Below are positions 25,628 to 35,095 of a DNA stretch of 64,000 nucleotides, in pieces (position 1 is the stretch's first letter; every line of letters begins with the position of its first letter). The notes under the pieces were generated by a model that was not told the DNA's origin, made no database searches, and saw only the letters and a list, made by a program, of their open reading frames with translations. Position numbers and translations under genes: made by a program. This DNA comes from Delftia tsuruhatensis (GTDB taxonomy: Bacteria; Pseudomonadota; Gammaproteobacteria; Burkholderiales; Burkholderiaceae_C): positions 5,418,001 through 5,482,000 of the forward strand of contig NZ_LR813084.1 in NCBI RefSeq assembly GCF_903815225.1, given 5' to 3'.

Positions 25628-26698
25628 TCAGGTGTAGGGATAGGCGTCATCGTCGTCTTGCGCCCCGGTGTCGGCGGGGTCTGCGGCGCCGTCGATCTGG
25701 GCCGGGTCAGGCGCATAGCCACTGCGGCAGCGGTACAGGCCCCGGGCCTCATCGGTTTCGGCGTGCCAGAGCAACTGCTCCAGGTGCGTGAGGCGGTGCG
25801 GGCTGATCCATTCGCCCAGGGAGTACACCGACTCCACGAAGCGCAGCGGCGTCGTGGCATCGCGGCTGTTGAGCACTTCACCCGCCGCATGCGGGGGGGA
25901 CAGCGCCGCATAGCCCACGGGAATGGGCACGGTCCAGCCGCTGCCGGGGCCGCGCCAGGGGTCGGCCCAGGGCTGCTTGCCGTCGGCGGGCGCAGGCTGG
26001 CCCGGCTCGGGCGCCACGGGCTCATGGTTGAAGCGCGCGGCATGCAGCCAGGCGTCGAGCAGCGTGGTCTGCGGGGCCTTGGCGCGCAACCGCTGCAGGC
26101 GGTCTGCCAGCAGATCGTCCCGCCCCACCAGGGCGAAGCCGGGCAGCCACTGGCGCCGCCATTCGCGGAACTGGCGGCTGCGCTCCGTGGCGTCTTCGGC
26201 CAGCACGGACAGCCTGGGGCGCACTCGCCGGCCCGGCGCGGCACGGGTGGGCAGCAGGCTGCCGCCCGCCACACGCATCTGCGATAGCACCTCGCCGGCC
26301 TTGTCGGCCCATTGCTGCATCTGCTCGCCGGCACCCTGCACCAGGGTGGCCGCCGTGCCTGCGGCGCGTTTTTCCGAGACGGTGAAAACCAGGGAGATAT
26401 CGAGGTGGATGCGGCCTTCCTCGACGATGGCGGCCGTGCTGCCGTCCTTGTCCACCGGGTTGCGAGTGAGGTTGAAGCTGCGCACATAGCCCTGGGTCAC
26501 CTGCTCCTGGTGGTGGTGGCAGACCACGCCCACCGCATGCAGTCGCAAGGGGATGCCGGCCTGCGCCAGTTTGCGCTCCAGCGCCCACATCAGGCCGGTA
26601 AAAGCCGTGATTGACGGGAAGCCGTGGGTGAGCGGGCTGGAGATGGCGTTGGCGTTTTGCACGCGCAGATGGGGAAAAGTCAGGATGGCTTGCGTCAT
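25628..26698 (-). CDS. csy2: Type I-F Cascade protein Csy2 (Cas5f)
   Basis: A 356-residue Cas5-like subunit that caps the crRNA 5' handle together with Csy1. Signatures: 'ILTFPHLRVQNANAISSPLT', 'HGFPSITAFTGLMWALERKL' and 'ARPRLSVL'-type central strands; the C-terminal tail is Asp-rich. Its start overlaps the csy1 stop by four bases (ATGA), which implies translational coupling. Confidence 0.96.
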   Translation of the reverse strand: MTQAILTFPHLRVQNANAISSPLTHGFPSITAFTGLMWALERKLAQAGIPLRLHAVGVVCHHHQEQVTQGYVRSFNLTRNPVDKDGSTAAIVEEGRIHLDISLVFTVSEKRAAGTAATLVQGAGEQMQQWADKAGEVLSQMRVAGGSLLPTRAAPGRRVRPRLSVLAEDATERSRQFREWRRQWLPGFALVGRDDLLADRLQRLRAKAPQTTLLDAWLHAARFNHEPVAPEPGQPAPADGKQPWADPWRGPGSGWTVPIPVGYAALSPPHAAGEVLNSRDATTPLRFVESVYSLGEWISPHRLTHLEQLLWHAETDEARGLYRCRSGYAPDPAQIDGAADPADTGAQDDDDAYPYT

Positions 26699-28146
26699 GC
26701 CGCCCCCTCCTTGTGCCCGACCAGCTCATCGTGTGTTTTGCGTATGGGAATATAGGCCGGCGCATCCAGCCGTTTACGCAGCTCGCGCAGTTGCTGCACA
26801 AAGCCGTCCTCGTCGGTGAGCAGTTCCTTTTTCCACTCGCGTGCTTCGGCGTCGCCGACGGGCAGTTGGCCAAGGAGCTGCTTGTTGAGCCAGTTGGCGA
26901 AGCGTTTGCCAACCTCTGCCGGCCAATCCATCTTTAGCCACCTGTCAGCGAAATCAGCCTCGCCAGGCAGTTCGGTGCGCAGAGGGTCCAGCCACAATTG
27001 CTCTTCAGACACCAGACGCTCAAAGCGCTCGGTCTCGCGCGTCCACCCAGGTGCAAGCGCCTGCTGCAACTCGCCGGCCAAGGACACCATCTCATCGAGA
27101 AGCTCGTCAATCAGTGAACTGCGGCGCTGCCGGGTTTCCAGGTTTGGCGTCGGATCAGAAGCGAGAAAGGCGCGCAGTTCTCGCACGGTCTTGCGCACTT
27201 GCGGGCGGCCAATGAATACCTTCTCGAACACGGAACTGGCGTGCACAGGCAGCCGGATCTCGTTGCTGCGCCAGACGGGCGGCAGTGAGGCCAGCAGATA
27301 GTTCGTACCCAAGCGTTCGCTATTGAGATGAGAGATGTTTTGTGGCTTTGTTCCACCCATCTTTTGCACCGCCAGATGGAGATACTCATGACATACGCCG
27401 TCGTATGCTTTCTTGTCCTTACGCGCTTGGCGAGCAGCCTTGTTGGTTTCACCAAAGCGATGCTGATGAACCTGCTTGTAAACCTCATGCACCAGCGATG
27501 CTGGGTATAGCGGCGCAAGGATTTCATATGCCTTGTCATCAGACGGATCAACTCCCTTTGCAAGCCAGTAGATTTGCTTGCTGCGCCCATGCACCGCTGG
27601 TTTGGGGCATTTCTCATCCAGCAATCGTGACCACGGCAATGGCTTATCGGTCTCGCCATCAGTGCCTTGGCTGAATGCAAACATCACATCATCGTCATGA
27701 GATGCCAAAAGGGAACCCAGCGTCTGCCCCTCAAACGGACAATCCAAGAGCAGATACAGCTCGTATGCGGCCGCGTTGTATGCGCCATCTCCAGTGGTAT
27801 CCATCAAACCGTTGCCGGGCGCCAGGACATGGGAACCAATTTCTTTGAGCGAAGGGAGCCCGGAAAAATCCACTGCGAGGTTCGTAGCCTCCTTGACCTT
27901 CAGGTCTGGATGAATTCCCTTTGCGGTATGGCTCGCCAAGGCAATTGCCGGGGCTGCTCTGCCCCCTTTTTCCAGAATCGAGGCTAGCTGGTACTTTTCC
28001 TGCGCATCTTCCTTGCGCTTTCTTGTAGCAGCGTCGTCCTTTCCCTCCAAACGGGTCAAAGCCGCCCGTAATCGCGTCGCAACATGATCCAGCATGATTT
28101 GCAGGACCTTCAAGCTTCGCTCTGTAGGTTGCGTTACTTCGGTCAA
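26695..28146 (-). CDS. csy1: Type I-F Cascade large subunit Csy1 (Cas8f)
   Basis: A ~483-residue large subunit of the I-F complex, expected to recognise the PAM with Csy2. Conserved parts include 'SHTAKGIHPDLKVKEATNL' and 'AVQKMGGTKPQNISHLNSER', the latter typical of Csy1. The start is taken as TTG at 28144-28146: AAGGAGG lies 9 bases upstream, inside the last codons of cas2-3, whose stop is 4 bases before. No ATG with a ribosome binding site is available; the longer ATG frame would overlap cas2-3 deeply. The family usually runs to about 430 residues, so this one is a little long. Confidence 0.92.
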   Translation of the reverse strand: MTEVTQPTERSLKVLQIMLDHVATRLRAALTRLEGKDDAATRKRKEDAQEKYQLASILEKGGRAAPAIALASHTAKGIHPDLKVKEATNLAVDFSGLPSLKEIGSHVLAPGNGLMDTTGDGAYNAAAYELYLLLDCPFEGQTLGSLLASHDDDVMFAFSQGTDGETDKPLPWSRLLDEKCPKPAVHGRSKQIYWLAKGVDPSDDKAYEILAPLYPASLVHEVYKQVHQHRFGETNKAARQARKDKKAYDGVCHEYLHLAVQKMGGTKPQNISHLNSERLGTNYLLASLPPVWRSNEIRLPVHASSVFEKVFIGRPQVRKTVRELRAFLASDPTPNLETRQRRSSLIDELLDEMVSLAGELQQALAPGWTRETERFERLVSEEQLWLDPLRTELPGEADFADRWLKMDWPAEVGKRFANWLNKQLLGQLPVGDAEAREWKKELLTDEDGFVQQLRELRKRLDAPAYIPIRKTHDELVGHKEGAA

Positions 28147-28150
28147 GTTC

Positions 28151-31100
28151 TCAGCCCTCCTTTCTGTTGAAACCCAGAACATCATGAAACCGCCACCCCT
28201 GCGCCTTGTCCGGCAGGCTGGCCACGGCATACCGTGCCGCGCACGCCCCCAGCGACATCCCCTTGCCCTCCGCCAGGGCCACCAGTTCCCGCATCAGATC
28301 CACCTGCCCCCAGGGCGTGACGGACTCCTTCCCGGTGAAATGCAACGGCTGAAGGGCTAGCAGGCTGTCCTGCACCGGCACATACAGCGTGTCGCCCCGC
28401 CGCTGGCCATCCACGACGCGGTGCAGTTGCAAGCCCTCTTCCTCCTCGTCCGGCAGAAACACCACATCCACGCGCGGCAGCGGGTCATAGCGAAAGCGCT
28501 GGAACTGCGGCAGCAGGCCGGTGAGCCACAGGCGGGCGGGGCTGCTCCAGTGCAGGCTGGCGTCGCGCAGCACGGGCGGGGCGTGCGGGCTGCCGGCTTC
28601 GCGCGGCAGCATGGCGTCGTGCATGCGGGCGTGTTCCAGGTCCACGAGGTGCCTGCCGGGGTGCAGCGGTTCATTGGCGACTTCAATGCGCGCGCGGGCG
28701 TCCACGGGCCATGGCACTTCGCCTTTCGTGTGTTTTGCCAGCAGCGCCTGCAGATCGTGCGAGCGCAAATGGAAGTACCTTGCCGAGTCCGTCTTGTCCG
28801 GTACCGGGTCCATCTCGAACCCCGGCTTGCAAAATGCCGCCCGGCCGGGCTTTTCGTAAGCCCGCAGATTGCTGCCCAGCACCCGCAGGTTGGCCTCGCC
28901 CACCGCGCCCGGCCGATGCCGCCGCACGCGCCCGGCCAGCTGGATCAGCGAGCGCATGGACGAGGGCTCGACCACGGCCCAGTCGTAGTCGTGATCGCGG
29001 CCCACTTCGGTGACCGGCGAGCCGAGCACGATGAACAGTTGATGCGGCTCGGGGCTGGCATCGATCAGTGCGCGGATGGCCGGCCTTTGGAAGACTGGGT
29101 CGGCGCCGTCCCGGGAACGCCGGTCCAGCGCGGTGTCCAGCTGCCGCTCGATGCTGGAGCGCGCCAGCAGCGGAAACTGCGAGTGGTAGACGCACAGGTG
29201 CACGCGCACGCCCAGCGCGGGAGCGCCCTGGCCGTACATCGCCAGCGCCACGTCGAACAGCGGATCGATGTTGGCCATGCGGACCAGCCCGAAGCTCACG
29301 CGCTTGCCGCTGGCGGGGTCGATGGCGTGGTTTTGCGGGCGCTGGTGCAACTGCCAGGCCTGCTCCAGCGCGATGCGGGCAAAGTCGCGGCGCCGTATCG
29401 CCAGGTCGGCACCGTGCCATTGGGCAGGCAGGGGCACGAGGGTGGCCAGGCGACGCACTTCGGCCTTGGCGAGCCGGGCCACGCGCTTTTGCACAAAGCT
29501 GTCATGGCCCGCGCGAAATGCGGGGCCATCGGCGCAGTCCAGCGCCTGTTGGTGGAACTCGTCCATCCACAGGCAGCAGATGGCGATGGACTCGCCGGGC
29601 CGCTCGCCACGGTGCCGCTGGCAGATCTCGCGTCCCGCGCGGTAGGCCAGGAACAGGCCCCGCACCAGCGCGGGCGGCAAGGTGGCGGAGGACAGCAGCA
29701 CGCGCGAGCCCAGCAGGCCCGCCCAATGCACCAGCCGTGTGAGCACGGGCAGGTCGGCCATGTCGAAGTCATCGGGCTCGTCCAGCACCAGGTCGCTCGT
29801 CATGAGCCGCAGCATGGGTGCGATCTGGCGGCCACCGCGCAGGCTTTCCGTGGCAGGCGTCAGATGGTCCACGGTGCAGGCCAGCACGGGCGCGGCGATC
29901 AGGGAACGCACCTGGGCATCGTCGGTCAGGCGCTGCAGCAGCGGGTGCCGATCATTGCCCTCGAAGAGCACCTGGCCGCCTTCGTCCAGCAGCGCCTGGC
30001 GCGAGGCCGACCCGCTGGCTTCGGCCTGTGCCTCCCAGTGCTCGAACAGCGCGCGGCTGGCCGCGCCACCGACCTGGATGGCGAGCTGCTCGTCGCCCAG
30101 GCCCAGGTCGTTCTGGAACACGCGCCCTGTCTGCAGCGTCAGTGTGCGCAGCCCGATGGCGAAGGCGCAGCGCATGCCCACGGCGGGATCGGCCAGCGCG
30201 TTCATGATGCGGGCATTGCCCAGCGTCTTGCCGCAGCCCGTGGACGCCATGTTGACGATGAAGGCGCCCTGGCTGGCGCTGCGGTGGCGCATGCTGGCCG
30301 CCAGGTCGGCGGCCTTGTCCTGCCACTGGAAGCGCGGGTTGCTGCTGCGTTTCTTGAGGCCGCGATGGTTGAGCAGGGCCGGCAGGCTGCGTGCCAGCGT
30401 GGGCAGCGAGCACGCCACCAGCGTGGCATGGGCCTGAACGCCCAGCAGGTGCTCGTCCAGCGTCTGGTTGAAGGACGGTGCTGGCCCCTGGCCTTTGCGG
30501 GTGTTGGCGTACAGCGGGTAGCCGGCGTTGCGGTAGGGCTTGCGCCGGACTTCGTCCTCGATGCTGGAGTAATGGTGGTCGGCCAGCATCAGGCACAGGC
30601 GCGACACATGCAGGGTGAAAGGGTCGGCCAGGGCCTGTGCATCCATGGACCGGGCCATCAGCTCCTGCAGCTTGCGCGCGTAGCGTGCGGCCTGCCTGCG
30701 CCAGGGCGCGGTGGACACCGGAAGACCGCTTGGAAAGTCCCAATGGGCGCGGACCTTGGCGGCATCGACTGCTTCGCGCGGCTCATTCCAGTCGGCACTG
30801 ATGCATTCCAGCAACCGCTCGATCTCATTGCTGTTGACGAAACGGGGACGTGCGCCGAAGCGTGACCACTGGCGGCGATCGGACTCCAGGTCGTCATCGG
30901 CCCCCTGCCGGCCGACCGGCACGGGCATGCAAGGCAGGCGATGGTGGGTCAGCACCAGCCAGGCCACGGCCTGGGCCAGCGGCGCGCTGTGCAGCGCTGC
31001 GAAGGGCAGCCGCTCCATGGCCTTCGGCTCATCGATGCCGTCCCGCAGCAGCGACCGGGTCCACTGTGTCTCGAATGCCCCGGCATCGGCACCTTCTTCA

Positions 31101-31621
31101 GCCAGGCGCCGCAGCCAGCCCGCATCATCGTCATGGCCCACGAAGGCCTGGAACAACCGCACCGACACCCACTCATGGCGATAGTGATTGCGCTCGCGCA
31201 GGCCCGGGTTTCCCAACCTTTCCTGGAACGCCCTGGTGGCCTTGCCCAGGTCGTGCACCAGGGCCGCCAGCGCGGCCAGCGCCGTCATCAGCGGCAGATG
31301 GTGCCAGTGGCTTTCATCCTCGGCGCGCAGTACGTTGCGGGTGGTGGTATCGGTGGGCACGGCCCCTTCGGCATTGAACTGGCGCGCGTCCCCGACGATC
31401 CACAGCAGCTCGCTGTGATCGCGCCCGCGAATCCAGTGGCAGGCCACGGCCGTGTTCTTGCGCGCGCTCTGGCGCAGCAGCTTGCGCAGGCTGTCCAGGC
31501 CCGCCTGGGTGATGGGCGTCTGCCAGGTGCGGTCGCCACGGCGCTCGGCAAACTGGTCGAGGATGCGGCGCGTTTCCGTCAACGCCCGCTTGCTGCATTG
31601 GGACACGAGCAGCACATTCAT
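28151..31621 (-). CDS. cas3f: Fused Cas2-Cas3 nuclease/helicase, type I-F
   Basis: A 1156-residue protein characteristic of I-F: residues ~1-95 are a Cas2-like domain ('MNVLLVSQCSKRALTETRRI') used in spacer acquisition with Cas1; the HD nuclease follows (H123-D124 in LVHDLGKA); then an SF2 helicase with Walker A ASTGCGKT and the DEAD-box variant 'LVLDEPDDFD'. It degrades target DNA after Cascade binding. Start ATG overlaps the cas1 stop (ATGA). Confidence 0.97.
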   Translation of the reverse strand: MNVLLVSQCSKRALTETRRILDQFAERRGDRTWQTPITQAGLDSLRKLLRQSARKNTAVACHWIRGRDHSELLWIVGDARQFNAEGAVPTDTTTRNVLRAEDESHWHHLPLMTALAALAALVHDLGKATRAFQERLGNPGLRERNHYRHEWVSVRLFQAFVGHDDDAGWLRRLAEEGADAGAFETQWTRSLLRDGIDEPKAMERLPFAALHSAPLAQAVAWLVLTHHRLPCMPVPVGRQGADDDLESDRRQWSRFGARPRFVNSNEIERLLECISADWNEPREAVDAAKVRAHWDFPSGLPVSTAPWRRQAARYARKLQELMARSMDAQALADPFTLHVSRLCLMLADHHYSSIEDEVRRKPYRNAGYPLYANTRKGQGPAPSFNQTLDEHLLGVQAHATLVACSLPTLARSLPALLNHRGLKKRSSNPRFQWQDKAADLAASMRHRSASQGAFIVNMASTGCGKTLGNARIMNALADPAVGMRCAFAIGLRTLTLQTGRVFQNDLGLGDEQLAIQVGGAASRALFEHWEAQAEASGSASRQALLDEGGQVLFEGNDRHPLLQRLTDDAQVRSLIAAPVLACTVDHLTPATESLRGGRQIAPMLRLMTSDLVLDEPDDFDMADLPVLTRLVHWAGLLGSRVLLSSATLPPALVRGLFLAYRAGREICQRHRGERPGESIAICCLWMDEFHQQALDCADGPAFRAGHDSFVQKRVARLAKAEVRRLATLVPLPAQWHGADLAIRRRDFARIALEQAWQLHQRPQNHAIDPASGKRVSFGLVRMANIDPLFDVALAMYGQGAPALGVRVHLCVYHSQFPLLARSSIERQLDTALDRRSRDGADPVFQRPAIRALIDASPEPHQLFIVLGSPVTEVGRDHDYDWAVVEPSSMRSLIQLAGRVRRHRPGAVGEANLRVLGSNLRAYEKPGRAAFCKPGFEMDPVPDKTDSARYFHLRSHDLQALLAKHTKGEVPWPVDARARIEVANEPLHPGRHLVDLEHARMHDAMLPREAGSPHAPPVLRDASLHWSSPARLWLTGLLPQFQRFRYDPLPRVDVVFLPDEEEEGLQLHRVVDGQRRGDTLYVPVQDSLLALQPLHFTGKESVTPWGQVDLMRELVALAEGKGMSLGACAARYAVASLPDKAQGWRFHDVLGFNRKEG

Positions 31622-32631
31622 TCGCCACCTCCTGTGCCATCCGGTCCAGGCGCTTCGGGGCGTGCCATGCGGGCCGTATCGGTGGCGATGAGCTTGAGCG
31701 TATCGATGATGAAGTCCAGCGATTCACTGCGCGTGAGCGCTTCAATGCACTGGCGGCGAAACTGCTGTTCGTCATCGCCACGCATGGCCGACAGAAAGGC
31801 CTGCGGCAGGATGGCCGCGTCCTTGACCAGATCGGCCGCATCGAACACCAGGCCGCCGCGCCGTGTCTTGCCATGCAGCACCGCCAGGCCATGCGGCAGC
31901 CCCAATACCCAGGTCGCCGTGGCGCCCAGGCCATAGGCCAGATAGTTGCCGTGATCAAGGAAGCGGTTGGCCTCATCGGTGCCCGTGCCCCGCCTGGCAC
32001 GCGTGAAGTCCCCATAGCCGACGGCATCGACCGCGAGCTTGAACAATGCCTTGGTCAGTCGGGCTTCGTCGGTGAGCAGCGTCATCACATCAGGCGCGTG
32101 GGCAATCAGCCCCGTGAATTGCTGCACCAGGGCCTTGAGGCGCTCGATGTCTATCGCAAAACCCGCTTCGCGCAGGGAGCGGGTATTCCATTCGGACAGC
32201 AAGCGCTGCAAGCGCCAGGCCTGCAACTGCTTGGCCGCCTGCAGGCGCAGTTCATCGTCGAACCAGAATCTCACCCAGGCCTGCAGATATTCGGTGGGCC
32301 GGTATTCGCTTTGCGGAGTCAGCCAGGCCACTTCCACATCCACCTCGTTGGCACTGAACAGCGGGGTGCCCCCACCCCCGCAAAAGCCGACAAGTACACC
32401 CGCCTTGGCCAACTCCCGCATGGCAGCCTGGGTGATGGAGGTACCCGTCCCCAGCAGGATGCTGGTGGTATTGGCGATGGGAATATTCCAGTACAGGCTT
32501 TTCTTGCCGGCGTCTGTCACGTATTCCACTCGCCCGCCATTGACCAGGACACGGCAATGTTCCAGGTAGTAGATGTTGGCGCGTTTGGAATGAAGAATGG
32601 TCTTGAGATCCTGGCTTTTGATGTCCTGCAT
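31618..32631 (-). CDS. cas1: CRISPR integrase Cas1, type I-F
   Basis: A 337-residue metal-dependent integrase that inserts new spacers with the Cas2 part of Cas2-3. The N-terminal beta domain ('KRANIYYLEHCRVLVNGGRV') and C-terminal helical domain with the conserved His/Asp region ('GLPHGLAVLHG', 'GLVFDAADLVKDA') are intact. GGGAGG lies upstream of the ATG. It is the first gene of the six-gene cas operon; its promoter must lie in the ~65 bases before the terminator at 32696. Confidence 0.97.
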   Translation of the reverse strand: MQDIKSQDLKTILHSKRANIYYLEHCRVLVNGGRVEYVTDAGKKSLYWNIPIANTTSILLGTGTSITQAAMRELAKAGVLVGFCGGGGTPLFSANEVDVEVAWLTPQSEYRPTEYLQAWVRFWFDDELRLQAAKQLQAWRLQRLLSEWNTRSLREAGFAIDIERLKALVQQFTGLIAHAPDVMTLLTDEARLTKALFKLAVDAVGYGDFTRARRGTGTDEANRFLDHGNYLAYGLGATATWVLGLPHGLAVLHGKTRRGGLVFDAADLVKDAAILPQAFLSAMRGDDEQQFRRQCIEALTRSESLDFIIDTLKLIATDTARMARPEAPGPDGTGGGE

Positions 32632-32695
32632 TGCAGCCTCCCACGGGAGGTTGTATCAAATTGCCAATCCCCTTCGATGGCTCGTCCCGGGAATG

Positions 32696-32726
32696 AAAAA
32701 GCGCCTCGCTTTCACAAGGCGCCTTT
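32696..32726 (-). terminator. Intrinsic terminator of the M20 dipeptidase gene
   Basis: On the minus strand a stem formed by GGCGCCT and AGGCGC (with a one-base bulge) is followed by TTTTT (32700-32696). It lies 23 bases after the dipeptidase stop codon and insulates the cas operon start from that gene. Confidence 0.7.
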
Positions 32727-32748
32727 GCATTCGGCGGATTGCCAATGC

Positions 32749-34524
32749 TCACTGCATCTGCTTCAGATTCCCGATCCGCACCAGCATCTCGGTGAACATC
32801 TGCATGTCGGCCCGCAGGTCCGGCACCTCCTTGTATTCCAGCGCGTTGTGCGCCGTGTATTTCTTGCCGGGCATGGCGGGGCCGAAGTTGATGGCGTTGG
32901 GCATGAACTTCGCGGTGGTGCTGCCGGCCGTGGACACGGGCCGGGCGTCCAGGCCCGTGGTGTCGCCGAAGATGTTGAGCAGGGTGGCCAGCCAGGCGCC
33001 CTTGGGGTCGCGCGCCATCCAGTGGCCCTGGGTGTATTGCAGGCTGAGGGGAACCTTGGCGGCCTCGCTCCAGCGGGTGATGCGCTGCTGCACCTCGGCC
33101 TGCAGCTGCTCGGGCGTCTTGCCGCGCGGCATGCGCACGTTGGTGGTGACTTCAAGCTTTCCGTCCACGGCCTTGATGAGGTTGGGCGACAGGGTCAGCG
33201 GGCCCATGAAGTCGTCCGCATAGGCCACGCCCAACTGCTTGCCGAGGTAGTCCAGGCCGAAGGCGCCGTTGATGTAGCGCACGGCCTGGGTGTAGGCATT
33301 GGACTGGACCAGGGCCACGCCCTGGGTGGGCATGAGCACCTGCTGCAGGAACAAGGTCAGGCGCGGCACAGGGTTGACGCCTTCCTCGGGGCGCGAGCCA
33401 TGGGCCGATGCGCCCGTGACCTTGACGGTGGCCGTGGTGCCGCTGCGCTGGATGTCGATGGCGAACGGGCCGCCCTGCCCCGCATAGCTGGCCGTGAAGT
33501 CGCCCTTGGCGGCCTCCAGCCGTGCGGCGATGGCGGCGATGGCAGCCTCATCGGTCGCCGTGATGCCGGCCGTCGCGGTCTGGGCGATGGCATTCGCCGA
33601 GGCGGCGCCGGCCATGGCGGTGATGGCAGGGACGGCGGGATCGGCCTTCACGTCGTCGAACACCGCCTTGAGCGCGCCCGAGCCTTTCTCGGCGACGACG
33701 GCGGGGTACTTGCTGTCCAGCACGATGTTGTAGGCCGGCAGCGTGGTCTTGCCCTGGTAGTACTTCATGGCGTCGCCGCCGGTCTCCTCCGTGGTCTCGA
33801 TCATGAGGCGGATGCCACGCGACAGCGGCAGGCCGCTGTCCTTGACGGCTTTCATGGCGAACAGCACGGTGGCAATCGACCCCTTGTCGTCGATGGTGCC
33901 GCGCCCGTAGAGCTTGTCGCCCACGCGCGTGACCTTGAAGGGGTCGATGGCCTGGCCGTCCAGCACCCATTCGGCGGGAACGACAGGTACCACGTCGGCA
34001 TGGGTGAGGATGCCGAATTCATCGGCGCCGGCGTCCGTGGCACGGGCCGCGTTCGCGGGCAGCGTGACCTCGAAGATGCGGTTGTCCACGTTGCGGTACT
34101 GCAGGCCGAAGTCCTTGGCCATCTGCTGCACCAGCGCGCCGAAGGCGAGGATGGCCGGGCTTTCGTGCGGCGCCACCTTGGGGTCGCGCACGGTGGGCAG
34201 GGCGACCATGCGCTCGATGCTGGACAGCACGGCCTGCTCCTGCGTCAGCCGCGTGTACAGGCCCAGCAGGCGCGCAATGTTCGTCAGGTCGTCGCCCGCG
34301 AGAGCGGCGCCTGCCGCATGGCGCTGCACGGCCTGGGCGACTTCGGGCTGGCTGGCGGCGGCCTGCCGCAGGAAGCCGGCGAAATCGGCGGGGCGGGGCT
34401 GGGCCTGGGCCAGGGCGTCCAGCGCGGGCTTCTTGAGGGTGTCGGCGCCGGCCGCGCCGCTCCACGCCAGGGCCATGCTCATGGCAAGGGCCAGGGTGGA
34501 GGCTTTGAACGGGTGGTTCTTCAT
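32749..34524 (-). CDS. Secreted M20 family dipeptidase
   Basis: A 591-residue zinc metallopeptidase of the M20 (PepV-like) family, exported by a signal peptide (MKNHPFKASTLALAMSMALA...AGA). Metal ligands and catalytic residues are visible: 'LTHADVVPV' (His, Asp), 'GRGTIDDKGS' (bridging Asp), 'ETTEETGGDAM' (catalytic and ligand Glu). An inserted lid/dimerisation domain occupies the middle ('GASAHGSRPEEGVNPV'). Probably hydrolyses small peptides in the periplasm. It follows dtd by 100 bases and is terminated at 32726-32696. Confidence 0.88.
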   Translation of the reverse strand: MKNHPFKASTLALAMSMALAWSGAAGADTLKKPALDALAQAQPRPADFAGFLRQAAASQPEVAQAVQRHAAGAALAGDDLTNIARLLGLYTRLTQEQAVLSSIERMVALPTVRDPKVAPHESPAILAFGALVQQMAKDFGLQYRNVDNRIFEVTLPANAARATDAGADEFGILTHADVVPVVPAEWVLDGQAIDPFKVTRVGDKLYGRGTIDDKGSIATVLFAMKAVKDSGLPLSRGIRLMIETTEETGGDAMKYYQGKTTLPAYNIVLDSKYPAVVAEKGSGALKAVFDDVKADPAVPAITAMAGAASANAIAQTATAGITATDEAAIAAIAARLEAAKGDFTASYAGQGGPFAIDIQRSGTTATVKVTGASAHGSRPEEGVNPVPRLTLFLQQVLMPTQGVALVQSNAYTQAVRYINGAFGLDYLGKQLGVAYADDFMGPLTLSPNLIKAVDGKLEVTTNVRMPRGKTPEQLQAEVQQRITRWSEAAKVPLSLQYTQGHWMARDPKGAWLATLLNIFGDTTGLDARPVSTAGSTTAKFMPNAINFGPAMPGKKYTAHNALEYKEVPDLRADMQMFTEMLVRIGNLKQMQ

Positions 34525-34624
34525 GGTCGGTCTGTCGTTGAATGCTGAGGCCGCAAGAATACGGTCTTTGCAGGTGTCTTCAGGACGGGCCGCACTCGCA
34601 AATGACGCCAGCTTCCACCCCAGG

Positions 34625-35095
34625 TCAAGCCGGGGCGGCGGGCGCGATGGACAACGGAATGGTCACGGGCCCGTCGTTGAGCAGGTGCACCTGCATGTCC
34701 GCGCCGAAGCGTCCCGTGGCGACTTCGGGATGCAGGGCACGCGCGCGCTGCACGATGTAGTCGTACAGGCGTTCGCCTTCGGCCGGCGGCGCGGCACGCG
34801 TGAAGCTGGGGCGGTTGCCGCCGCCGGTGTCGGCGGCCAGCGTGAACTGGCTGACGATGAGCAGTCCGCCGCAGGCGCCCTGTCCGTCGAGGTCCTGCAC
34901 GCTGCGGTTCATCTTGCCGGCCTCGTCGGCGAAGATGCGCAGCTTGAGCATCTTGGCCAGCAGCCGGTCGGCCTCGGCCTCGGTATCGCCGCGCTCGGCG
35001 CAGACCAGGGCCAGCAGGCCGGCGCCGATGCGGCCGGCAACCTGGCCGTCGATTTCCACGCGCGCCTCTTTCACGCGCTGAAGGATGCTGATCAT
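34625..35095 (-). CDS. dtd: D-aminoacyl-tRNA deacylase
   Basis: A 156-residue DTD1-type enzyme that removes D-amino acids (and Gly from tRNA-Ala) mischarged on tRNA. Diagnostic motifs: '[17 protein letters not shown]' and the C-terminal 'NDGPVTIPL' (the Gly-cisPro type NxGP motif). Start ATG overlaps the preceding CDF gene stop by four bases, so the two genes are coupled. Confidence 0.97.
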   Translation of the reverse strand: MISILQRVKEARVEIDGQVAGRIGAGLLALVCAERGDTEAEADRLLAKMLKLRIFADEAGKMNRSVQDLDGQGACGGLLIVSQFTLAADTGGGNRPSFTRAAPPAEGERLYDYIVQRARALHPEVATGRFGADMQVHLLNDGPVTIPLSIAPAAPA

